Assembly (NCBI RefSeq): GCF_002154695.1
Contig: NZ_MTAV01000018.1
Location: forward strand, 1-62,240
Source: Nostoc sp. T09
GTDB lineage: Bacteria; Cyanobacteriota; Cyanobacteriia; Cyanobacteriales; Nostocaceae
Length of the DNA stretch: 62,240 nt
Direction of reading: 5' to 3'
Below are positions 25,560-33,140 of the stretch, piece after piece; position 1 is the stretch's first letter; each line of letters starts with the position of its first letter. Under the pieces are notes generated by a model. It saw only the letters and a list, made by a program, of their open reading frames with translations. It had not been told where the DNA came from and made no database searches. The translations under genes and the position numbers were made by a program.

Positions 25560-27404
25560 TTATGGAGTAGCTGTAGTACCGCTAATCTTCCTTTGGAAGG
25601 TAAATGTTGTTGTGCTTTGAGGCCCAACGTTGCCGGATGTTACTTTTACCACATACTTGGTAACGTTGGTAGTTGGAGTTGTGCCAGACTGTGCTGTACC
25701 TATAGTTGGTGGAATATTGTTGTAGTATTCGATAGTTTCACTACCTGCATTCGCAGAAACGTGACTAGTATCGATTTCACTATTGCTATTGTTGTCTAGT
25801 GCCCAGTTGTTACCACCAGTCGTGCCATCTTCTACGATATTCACATTTGCAGCGTCTAAAATCTTGCTGCCTATACCTGATTGCGCCTCAGAAATATTCT
25901 GAGAGGTAATCTGGTACTCAATAATGTTTCCAGGCGCAGGAGTTCTGGCTTCGTCAGCAACACCTGGATTAGGGTCGATAGCTGGCAAAGGCCCTGTACC
26001 GTCGGGATCAAAAGCTGGTGTGGACTCGAAATCACCTTGATTTCCAATTACAGATGGTCCCGTACCTTGGATAATTCGAGATTTCTTCACCAACTTCAAG
26101 AAACCAGTGTATACTCTGTCGATACTGATATTTCTTGGTTCATTGGTATCAATTACTCCGTCACTATCAAGATCTACGAAAGCAGTAACGGGAACTGGGA
26201 AGCCTTTACCAATATCAGTAGAAAGTTGAGTACCTGTAGGCAAATCTACCTTCACAGTGTAATCGGCTGTACCGTTTGCTGCTACGTTAGTGATCCGCAC
26301 AGGAACTGTTGCACTAGTACCACCTGTTCCTGAAGCGAAAGTAAATGTGCCGTTGTTATATGTATAGGTAGCTGTGACAGTACCAGCTGTGTTGCTGATG
26401 GTGACTTGAGTATTGTTAGGTAAATCTGTTGTATTATCTGGTTTTGTAGGTAATAGAGAAATATTGTTAGTACCTGTACCAGTATTCTGAATTGTGTTGG
26501 TAAAGGTGACAACATTTGGATCGATGAGGCTACCAGGCGCTAAACCAGCAGTCACGGCTGAAGACTTGTTGGTAAAGTCCTTATTATTATCACCATTAAA
26601 ATCTGCTCCAGCAGCACCCTGAGGCCCATTCAAAAGGGCTTTAAGTGTTAGGGTCAAGTTTGAGGTAGCACTGGCTTCACGAAAACCGTTAACTGGTGTA
26701 CCATTTACTTCTCCGGTTGCTGTACCATCAGTATTATCTTGTGTGTACAAATCAGTAGCAACTGCTGGTGTTTCCCGTGCAATGTTCTGCTGGTTTCCTC
26801 CGGTCGTATCACCTAACTGAACCGAGATTTGATCTCCATTTGTAGGATCTCCATTGTTCAGAACTTTCACAGGTACACGAACCTGAACAGTTCCCTCAGC
26901 TGCAACGGAGTTAGTTATTCCACCAGCAGGAAGAGGTACCCAACCAGCGCCATAATTAATTTCTACGTTCCCATCAAGCTGGGCTAAAGCGACCCCAGAA
27001 TTGTTGTCTGTGATTAATGGCGTTTCAGGAATGTGGAACTTGGTGGGGTCGTTACCTGTGTTTTTAACAGTGAAGTTGAAGTAGATGCTATCACCCGTAT
27101 TATAGTCACCATCACTGTTAACATCCGCCTTAAATGCAGAACCAGTAGCAGTTACAGTTACACCAGCAACCTCTGCTACTGTAACGGTAACTGTGTTAGA
27201 AGTCGCATTTATTGTGGTAGTTGGGTCGTTAGGATCTTGGTAAGTTGCAGTCGCCGTGTTACTTATGGATTGTCCTCCAGCCGTTCCGTCAGCTAATACA
27301 GGTGCAACAAACTGGAAAACGCCATTGGCTAATAACGCTGTTGCTACCAAAGAACGGTAGAACTGCGATCGCTGTTTGATAAATCTGTTGTTTTTTGGCA
27401 TCAT
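25560..27404 (-). CDS. Large exported DUF11-type protein with Asp-rich calcium-type loops
   Basis: 614 residues from the ATG at 27404; a TTG at 27422 could add six. A signal peptide ends near VAPVLA, then DGT. The mature part is Thr/Asn/Gly-rich and beta-sheet-like with at least three DUF11-like units (TGDSIYFNFTVKNTGNDP; TFTNTIQNTGTGTNN; NIIEYQITSQNISEA). Asp-rich loops that resemble calcium-binding sites occur at DVNSDGDYNTGD, DFNGDNNKDF and DLDSDGVIDTNE. No membrane anchor is seen. It is first in the leftward cluster, so its upstream region probably holds the operon promoter. Likely a secreted or surface structural protein. Confidence 0.83.
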   Translation of the reverse strand: MMPKNNRFIKQRSQFYRSLVATALLANGVFQFVAPVLADGTAGGQSISNTATATYQDPNDPTTTINATSNTVTVTVAEVAGVTVTATGSAFKADVNSDGDYNTGDSIYFNFTVKNTGNDPTKFHIPETPLITDNNSGVALAQLDGNVEINYGAGWVPLPAGGITNSVAAEGTVQVRVPVKVLNNGDPTNGDQISVQLGDTTGGNQQNIARETPAVATDLYTQDNTDGTATGEVNGTPVNGFREASATSNLTLTLKALLNGPQGAAGADFNGDNNKDFTNKSSAVTAGLAPGSLIDPNVVTFTNTIQNTGTGTNNISLLPTKPDNTTDLPNNTQVTISNTAGTVTATYTYNNGTFTFASGTGGTSATVPVRITNVAANGTADYTVKVDLPTGTQLSTDIGKGFPVPVTAFVDLDSDGVIDTNEPRNISIDRVYTGFLKLVKKSRIIQGTGPSVIGNQGDFESTPAFDPDGTGPLPAIDPNPGVADEARTPAPGNIIEYQITSQNISEAQSGIGSKILDAANVNIVEDGTTGGNNWALDNNSNSEIDTSHVSANAGSETIEYYNNIPPTIGTAQSGTTPTTNVTKYVVKVTSGNVGPQSTTTFTFQRKISGTTATP

Positions 27405-27431
27405 GGGAGTGTATATATTCAATCGAAATTA

Positions 27432-27460
27432 ATCCTGCTGCAATATGCAGGATTTTTTTT
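27432..27460 (+). terminator. Plus-strand terminator-like hairpin in the operon leader
   Basis: ATCCTGC and GCAGGAT pair around an 8-nt loop, followed by eight T. It reads as an intrinsic terminator on the plus strand, although no plus-strand gene precedes it; on the minus strand it lies just upstream of the DUF11 operon start. Confidence 0.65.
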
Positions 27461-27859
27461 CACCATTTATGTGAAACTTGTCAACTTTAAATAACCCAAA
27501 ACTTCAAAGTTTTAGGAATGCATATTTGAGGATTTCAATGATTAATTGACCTCAAAAAGTCTTTAAGCAGATGTACAAATATATTTCCCGTAACTTGATG
27601 GATTTTTAGTCTGGATAACCAAGGCTGATACTCATGAAGCCAGGAATTGATTTGTCTGTTTTGCTTAATTGCTTATGTAAATAGAATATATTTGGTTTGA
27701 ACTCAAATAACTTCAGTATAAATAATGAATTATTTGAATAGTTCAGTAGGTTTATAAAAGCTTGTTAGTGGTCTTTAATTATAAAAATATATATAAAGTA
27801 AAAGCAATGCATAAATATACCTGCAAACATTACAGGATAAAGATTACAGCTTTCGGAAA

Positions 27860-27892
27860 ATAAAAAACTTTGTCGCTATAGACAAAGTTTTC
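27860..27892 (-). terminator. Intrinsic terminator downstream of ktrA
   Basis: AAAACTTTGTC and GACAAAGTTTT form a perfect 11-bp stem with a 6-nt loop. Read on the minus strand it is followed by TTTTTTATTTTC, so it would stop transcription coming from ktrA before the DUF11 operon. Confidence 0.65.
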
Positions 27893-28300
27893 AATGTTGA
27901 TAATAGCTATATTCTTATAGCCAACATATCTTATTTTTTTAAGTTAAATATCTATTTGAATAGGTTAAAATCAAGACTTTTTATAAGTTTTCAGTAAAAT
28001 AGAAAATGAATTGGTTAAATCTAATAACCGTGACTAAAAAACTGGCAGCAAATTACATTAATTACAAAATGCAAATTCTCATTAACTCAAGTTAAAGAAT
28101 ATGTCTGCATTTATGTCTAATATGTATTTTTTTTGCTAGATAGGTATGTATTCAATTGCAAGAGCATAAAGCATAGGGTTTACTTGGTATTTCACTGTAT
28201 GCTCTAAAGTTAAAACCAAAAAATGAGGAAAATCTGAGGATCTGAAAATTGGCTAAAATTTTTGATTATGGAATTTGTATCTTGACAATCGAGACAAGAT

Positions 28301-28384
28301 ATGTTTATTAACGGACAAGAGATTCTAGACGCGATCGCCAATCATCAGGGACCGTGTAAGAGTATAGCCAGTGGCAAGAGTTGA
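28301..28384 (+). CDS. Possible 27-residue small open frame
   Basis: ATG at 28301 after a GAGACAAG stretch, 27 codons to TGA, beginning MFINGQEILDAIANH. It contains a HIP1-like GCGATCGC. It may be a small protein, or the remnant of the start of a larger gene, or chance. No family recognised. Confidence 0.25.
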   Translation: MFINGQEILDAIANHQGPCKSIASGKS

Positions 28385-28393
28385 TATTCTAGA

Positions 28394-29089
28394 TTAAATT
28401 GGCAAGCGATTAATATCTTTGTTGTGGCCAATAACAACCATTGCTGAACCACGCTCTAGACGCTTGGTGGGATTGGGATTAATCAAAAATTTACCATCCT
28501 GACTCACCGCCAGCAAATTCAATCCATAGCGGTTACGCAGTTGAAGTTCGGTGATAGTTTTACCGTGAAATTCGTCAGGGACAATCAACTCTACAATACT
28601 GTTATCTGGATCGAGGTCAAATCTTTCTAGTATGGATGGTTTGGTAAGTGTGCGTGCAAGGGCGCAACCTGCTTCGTATTCTGGAAAAACAACATGATCT
28701 GCTCCCACTCGTTTCAACAGCTTGCGGTGAACTTCGCTAGAAGCTTTGGCAACTACATGGGGTACACCCCCCTCTTTCACATTTAAAGTAGTGATGATAC
28801 TTTCTTGAACATAGTTGCCAATTGCCACGATAACCGTATCAAATTCAAAAATTCCTGCTTCTTTTAGTGCAGCAGGTTCTGTCGAGTCTAACTGTAAAGC
28901 ATGAGCAACTATCTGTTCTGTCAATGCTTCAGATACTCGCTTTTCATCAATATCTGTTGCTAGTACTTCGTAACCTAATTGATGCATTGTCGCACATACA
29001 GATCGACCAAATCGACCTAAACCAATCACGGCAAATTGATGGTTATCTTTACGTAAGCTGTGAAAAAAACTTAATGCTGACAGATTCAC
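28394..29089 (-). CDS. ktrA: Potassium uptake regulatory subunit KtrA (RCK/TrkA-N domain)
   Basis: 231 residues from a GTG at 29089 preceded by GGATAA. N-terminal Rossmann RCK domain with the dinucleotide loop GLGRFG (23-28) and the acidic strand end DIDE, followed by a C-terminal RCK-C ligand domain (about 150-231, IVELIVPDEFHGKTI). It is the cytosolic gating ring of the Ktr potassium transporter, responding to ATP/ADP or NAD(H). The channel partner is encoded 275 nt upstream in the same direction. Confidence 0.93.
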   Translation of the reverse strand: MNLSALSFFHSLRKDNHQFAVIGLGRFGRSVCATMHQLGYEVLATDIDEKRVSEALTEQIVAHALQLDSTEPAALKEAGIFEFDTVIVAIGNYVQESIITTLNVKEGGVPHVVAKASSEVHRKLLKRVGADHVVFPEYEAGCALARTLTKPSILERFDLDPDNSIVELIVPDEFHGKTITELQLRNRYGLNLLAVSQDGKFLINPNPTKRLERGSAMVVIGHNKDINRLPI

Positions 29090-29222
29090 AAGTATTATCC
29101 TTATAGCGCTCCCTAGGTCTAGGGCAAAAAAGTTATACTAAGTTGATTCAAAAATCTACTTTGCCTAATAGTGTAAATTTTATCAGATTATTAGTTTCAT
29201 CTTATTATCATCTCGGTATTAA

Positions 29223-29355
29223 TATAAGACTCGTATTTGATTTTTGAAAAAATTCATTACACCTCTACATCCCTTGTTTCCTGTTCCCTATTCCCTGTTC
29301 CCTGTTCCCTCCCTACGCAAGTAATTTCTCCGAATCAAATCGGATTGCTATATAT
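29223..29355 (-). repeat. MITE-like dispersed repeat, copy A
   Basis: About 130 nt between ktrB and ktrA. Ends are ATAAGACTCGTATTTGATTTTT and, inverted, AATCAAATCGGATTGCTATAT; the inside is a run of CCTGTTCCC-type units. It matches 61949-62064 in inverse orientation almost throughout. Confidence 0.7.
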
Positions 29356-29364
29356 TGATTGTGA

Positions 29365-30699
29365 TTATCCCACTAATAAATTTTCTTCGGGGTAACGAAT
29401 TCGGGTTGGGCGCGGATCGCCTAGTATAGCGGACATTAGAAGTAGAACGCCAACTCGTCCAATATACATTGTGATAATTAATATGAGCTTGGCAGCGATG
29501 GAGACAGTTCCTGTAATCCCAGTTGAAAGGCCTACTGTGGCAAATGCTGATACCACTTCAAATAAAATTTGAATAAAATCCAATTCTGGATCTGTAAGAG
29601 CAATCAAAATTGTGGACAAAATCACAGTAGCGATAGAACCGACTAACACACCTACAGCTTTCAAAATCAAATTTATTGCTATCTTACGTTCATATAATAA
29701 AACTTCTTCTTTCCCTTGGAGAATTGATTGAGTGCAACTAGCAAGAACTCTTAGCGTTGTGGTTTTCATGCCTCCACCTGTACCGCCTGGACTAGCACCA
29801 ATAAACATCAGTGCAATAGTAATAAATAAACCAGCGGTTGTCATCTTACCAATATCAATGGTGTTAAAACCAGCCGTTCTAGGCGTAACTGATTGAAACC
29901 AAGCTAATAATAATTGGTCACGCCAACTCATGGCTCCAAATGTTTCTGGGTTTCTTAATTCGATAGATAAAAAAGCAATTGTTCCAATAAACAAAAGCAA
30001 TAAAGTGGTACTAGTTGCCACTTTAAAATCTAAAGAAAATACTTGATAAGTTATTTTTTTTAGTATGCGGTCGCGTAACCAGAGGTACATTTCTAAAATT
30101 ACTTGATAACCAATGCCCCCAAAAATAATTAGTGTTGTGATTGTGAAAACGACGAGAAAAGATGACTGATAACCAATCAAATTATCTTTGAAAAGGCTAA
30201 AACCTGCATTATTCCAACCATTAATACTATGAAAAATTGCTAACCACAGTCCTTGATTCCAACCATACTCAGGCACAAAAGCTGGCAATAGTAAAAACAC
30301 GCCAGTAATTTCAAAAATTAATGTGGTGGCAATAATCGAGCGAATAACTTGAGCACTACCACTCATTCCTGGTCGATCTAGAGCTTGTTGAATCGCTATT
30401 TTGTCTCGCAAATCAAACTTGCGCCCAATTAGCAAAATCAAAAAGGTGGTTGTTGTCATGTAGCCCAAACCACCAATCTGAACCAACAGCGCCATAAAAA
30501 ACTGACCCCAAAAGGAAAAATAAGTGCCAGGATCAACTACCGATAAACCAGTAACACAAACTGCGGATGTGGATGTAAATAACGCCACAATTGGGTCATT
30601 CCAATTACCACTACTAGTTGAAAAAGGCAGCATCAGTAGGATAGTTCCCACAGTGATAACAGCTAAAAATCCTAAACAAATTGTGCGGGAAACAGTCAT
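29365..30699 (-). CDS. ktrB: Potassium uptake channel subunit KtrB (TrkH family)
   Basis: 444 residues with the four M1-P-M2 repeats of the TrkH/KtrB family. The pore loops appear as STSAVCVTGLSV (first), NAGFSL (second), PRTAGFNT (third) and ATVGLSTGI (fourth), each with the key Gly of the selectivity filter. It is an inner-membrane Na+-dependent K+ uptake subunit, forming a complex with the KtrA ring. The cyanobacterial Ktr system is important in salt and osmotic response. A MITE-like element lies between it and ktrA, so the two may not share one uninterrupted leader. Confidence 0.94.
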   Translation of the reverse strand: MTVSRTICLGFLAVITVGTILLMLPFSTSSGNWNDPIVALFTSTSAVCVTGLSVVDPGTYFSFWGQFFMALLVQIGGLGYMTTTTFLILLIGRKFDLRDKIAIQQALDRPGMSGSAQVIRSIIATTLIFEITGVFLLLPAFVPEYGWNQGLWLAIFHSINGWNNAGFSLFKDNLIGYQSSFLVVFTITTLIIFGGIGYQVILEMYLWLRDRILKKITYQVFSLDFKVATSTTLLLLFIGTIAFLSIELRNPETFGAMSWRDQLLLAWFQSVTPRTAGFNTIDIGKMTTAGLFITIALMFIGASPGGTGGGMKTTTLRVLASCTQSILQGKEEVLLYERKIAINLILKAVGVLVGSIATVILSTILIALTDPELDFIQILFEVVSAFATVGLSTGITGTVSIAAKLILIITMYIGRVGVLLLMSAILGDPRPTRIRYPEENLLVG

Positions 30700-30851
30700 A
30701 CCAAGGTAAGATCCATAAATTTTGCTAAAGAGGTATGTAGGGGGTTGACTTTCCCTGAAATCAAAAACACCCTTATTTAATTAAAAACACACATGGTAGC
30801 CTACGAATATGTTTATTTAAATTCTGCTTTGTCTTAAACACTGCTTTCTTC

Positions 30852-31694
30852 ATGAGTGCAACACTTTACCAACAAATTCAACAGTTTTACGATGCCTCCT
30901 CTGGTCTTTGGGAAGACATTTGGGGCGAACATATGCATCACGGTTACTACGGGCCAGATGGCACGCAAAAAAAAGACCGCCGTCAAGCTCAAATTGATTT
31001 AATCGAAGAACTGCTTGATTGGGCAGGGGTAGAAACAGCAGAGAATATCTTGGATGTAGGCTGTGGTATTGGAGGTAGTTCTCTGTACCTAGCAGAAAAG
31101 TTTCATGCTAGGGCCACGGGGATTACTCTGAGTCCAGTGCAAGCGGCTAGAGCCACAGAACGCGCCCAAGAGCTTAATTTAAGTGCTAGAAGTCAATTCT
31201 TGGTGGCAGATGCTCAAGCAATGCCTTTTGAGGACAACACTTTTGACTTGGTTTGGTCTTTAGAAAGTGGTGAACATATGCCAGATAAAACCAAGTTTAT
31301 GCAAGAGTGCTATCGAGTGCTTAAACCTGGTGGCAAGTTGATTATGGTGACTTGGTGTCATCGTCCGATTGATAACGCACCACTGACAAACGATGAACAA
31401 AAACACTTGCAGGAAATATACCAGGTGTATTGTTTACCTTATGTGATTTCGTTGCCAGAGTATAGCGCGATCGCCACGCAACTTCCTTTACAAAATATTC
31501 GCACTGCTGATTGGTCAACTGCTGTAGCTCCATTTTGGGATTTTGTGATTGATTCAGCATTTACTCCCAAAGCCATTTGGGGGTTACTAACTTCCGGTTG
31601 GACGACGATTGTTGGCGCGCTATCACTAGGTTTGATGCGTCGGGGTTATGAACGCGGGTTGATTCGGTTTGGGTTATTGTGCGGGAATAAGTAG
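30852..31694 (+). CDS. Gamma-tocopherol C-methyltransferase
   Basis: 280 residues. A class I SAM methyltransferase with LDVGCGIGG at 67-75 and VLKPGGKL. N-terminal YDASSGLWEDIWGEHMHHGYY and the full length match gamma-tocopherol methyltransferase (VTE4 type) more than other small-molecule methyltransferases. It would convert gamma- to alpha-tocopherol at the membrane. Only 3 nt separate it from the phytyltransferase gene, which acts earlier in the same pathway and strengthens the call. A methyltransferase for another prenylquinol is the alternative. Confidence 0.88.
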   Translation: MSATLYQQIQQFYDASSGLWEDIWGEHMHHGYYGPDGTQKKDRRQAQIDLIEELLDWAGVETAENILDVGCGIGGSSLYLAEKFHARATGITLSPVQAARATERAQELNLSARSQFLVADAQAMPFEDNTFDLVWSLESGEHMPDKTKFMQECYRVLKPGGKLIMVTWCHRPIDNAPLTNDEQKHLQEIYQVYCLPYVISLPEYSAIATQLPLQNIRTADWSTAVAPFWDFVIDSAFTPKAIWGLLTSGWTTIVGALSLGLMRRGYERGLIRFGLLCGNK

Positions 31695-31697
31695 AGC

Positions 31698-32630
31698 ATG
31701 AATCAGTTTTCTAGACAAAAGTCTTCTGGTGTGCGGGGTCGCTGGTTTTATGCTTTTTGGCAGTTTTCCCGTCCACACACAATTATTGGCACCAGTTTAA
31801 GTGTGTTGGCTTTGTATTTAATTGCTGTTGCTGTAGGCAATCGTAATTTCTCTGTGTTCCCTGTGTTAGGAGCTTGGATTGCCTGTTTGTGTGGCAATGT
31901 TTACATTGTGGGGCTGAATCAACTGGAAGATATTGAGATTGACAAGATTAATAAGCCTCATCTACCCCTGGCATCAGGGGAATTTTCTAAGTTCCAAGGG
32001 CAATTAATTGTTGCTATTACTGGTGTTTTGGCACTGCTTGTAGCTTGGCTTAATGGCCCTTTTTTATTGGGGATGGTGGCTATTAGTCTAGCAATTGGCA
32101 CTGCATATTCTTTACCACCAATTCGCTTGAAGCGTTTTCCTTTTTGGGCAGCTTTCTGTATCTTTTCAGTGCGGGGGACGATTGTTAATTTAGGGCTATT
32201 TTTGCACTTTAGTTGGCTAGCGCAACTCAACCCATCAATTCCACCGCCAGTTTGGGTGCTGACGGTGTTTATTTTGGTCTTTACATTTGCGATCGCTATC
32301 TTTAAAGATGTCCCCGATATGGAAGGCGATCGCTTATACAATATCAATACTTTGACGATCCAACTTGGACCACGAGCAGTCTTTAATCTCGCGCTTTGGG
32401 TGCTAACTCTTTGCTATTTGGGGATGATTCTCGTGGGGGTGGTGCATCTAGCCTCAGTTAATTCACTGTTTTTAGTGATTACTCATCTGGTAGTGCTGTG
32501 TTTGATGTGGGTGCGGAGTTTGGCAGTAGACTTGCAAGAAAAAAGTGCGATCGCTCAGTTCTACCAATTTATTTGGAAACTTTTTTTCATTGAATATTTG
32601 ATTTTCCCAATTGCCTGTCTTTTGGCTTAA
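31698..32630 (+). CDS. Homogentisate phytyltransferase
   Basis: 310 residues, UbiA-type integral membrane prenyltransferase with about eight or nine membrane segments. The first Asp-rich motif NQLEDIEID (74-82) and the second KDVPDMEGDR chelate Mg-diphosphate; RPHTIIGTS at the N-terminus is typical of the VTE2 family. It joins phytyl diphosphate to homogentisate, the committed step of tocopherol synthesis. It directly follows the tocopherol methyltransferase gene. A solanesyl or chlorophyll-type transferase is less likely given the neighbour. Confidence 0.9.
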   Translation: MNQFSRQKSSGVRGRWFYAFWQFSRPHTIIGTSLSVLALYLIAVAVGNRNFSVFPVLGAWIACLCGNVYIVGLNQLEDIEIDKINKPHLPLASGEFSKFQGQLIVAITGVLALLVAWLNGPFLLGMVAISLAIGTAYSLPPIRLKRFPFWAAFCIFSVRGTIVNLGLFLHFSWLAQLNPSIPPPVWVLTVFILVFTFAIAIFKDVPDMEGDRLYNINTLTIQLGPRAVFNLALWVLTLCYLGMILVGVVHLASVNSLFLVITHLVVLCLMWVRSLAVDLQEKSAIAQFYQFIWKLFFIEYLIFPIACLLA

Positions 32631-32634
32631 AAAA

Positions 32635-33108
32635 ATGCTCGAAACCTTTCAAACAAATGATATCTTTGCCATTGTTGTCGTAGTTTCCAGTATTGCTTTA
32701 CTCATTTATTTTGCTGGGAAAACCTTGATCACCTCAAATTTTTTCCAAAAAGGTGTCAATCTTTATCAACAGCAAGATTATCAAGGTGCAGAAGCTGCTT
32801 TTCGGCAAGTGATTTCTCTCAACTCTACTAATGATATGGTTCGCTTGCTGTTAGGAGATGTTTTAAAAGAGCAAGGTAAAGTTGAGGAAGCAAAAGAATG
32901 GTTTGAAGATGTAATTCGTCGCAGCCCTAAAAATCCTCAAGCTTATTTGCGTTTAGCAAATGTGCTGATGCAGCAAGAACAGCCAGAAGCGGCTAAAACT
33001 AATCTGCAACAAGCTAAAGAGTTATTGCGAAAACAACGTCAACCAGAAAAGGCTGAGAAAATTACTCAGCTGCTAGATAAAATGAACGCTAAATCAAATC
33101 AATCCTAA
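32635..33108 (+). CDS. Membrane-anchored TPR protein
   Basis: 157 residues from the ATG at 32635; a TTG at 32611 would overlap the phytyltransferase stop. One N-terminal membrane segment (about 10-33, FAIVVVVSSIALLIYFAG) is followed by two to three TPR units (FQKGVNLYQQQDYQGAEAAF, LGDVLKEQGKVEEAKEWF, LRLANVLMQQEQPEAA) and a Lys/Gln-rich helical tail. It lies directly after the tocopherol genes, probably cotranscribed. Partner unknown. Confidence 0.82.
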   Translation: MLETFQTNDIFAIVVVVSSIALLIYFAGKTLITSNFFQKGVNLYQQQDYQGAEAAFRQVISLNSTNDMVRLLLGDVLKEQGKVEEAKEWFEDVIRRSPKNPQAYLRLANVLMQQEQPEAAKTNLQQAKELLRKQRQPEKAEKITQLLDKMNAKSNQS

Positions 33109-33140
33109 AACTCGATGCTCAAGGCAAACCACAAATAGCC

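Larger units (their letters stand above)
27405..28393. other. Long AT-rich intergenic region upstream of the DUF11 operon
   Basis: Nearly 1 kb without a convincing long gene. It contains the hairpins at 27432-27460 and 27864-27892 and a 27-codon open frame at 28301-28384. Operon promoter and regulatory sites of the leftward cluster are expected here but cannot be placed by eye. Confidence 0.6.
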
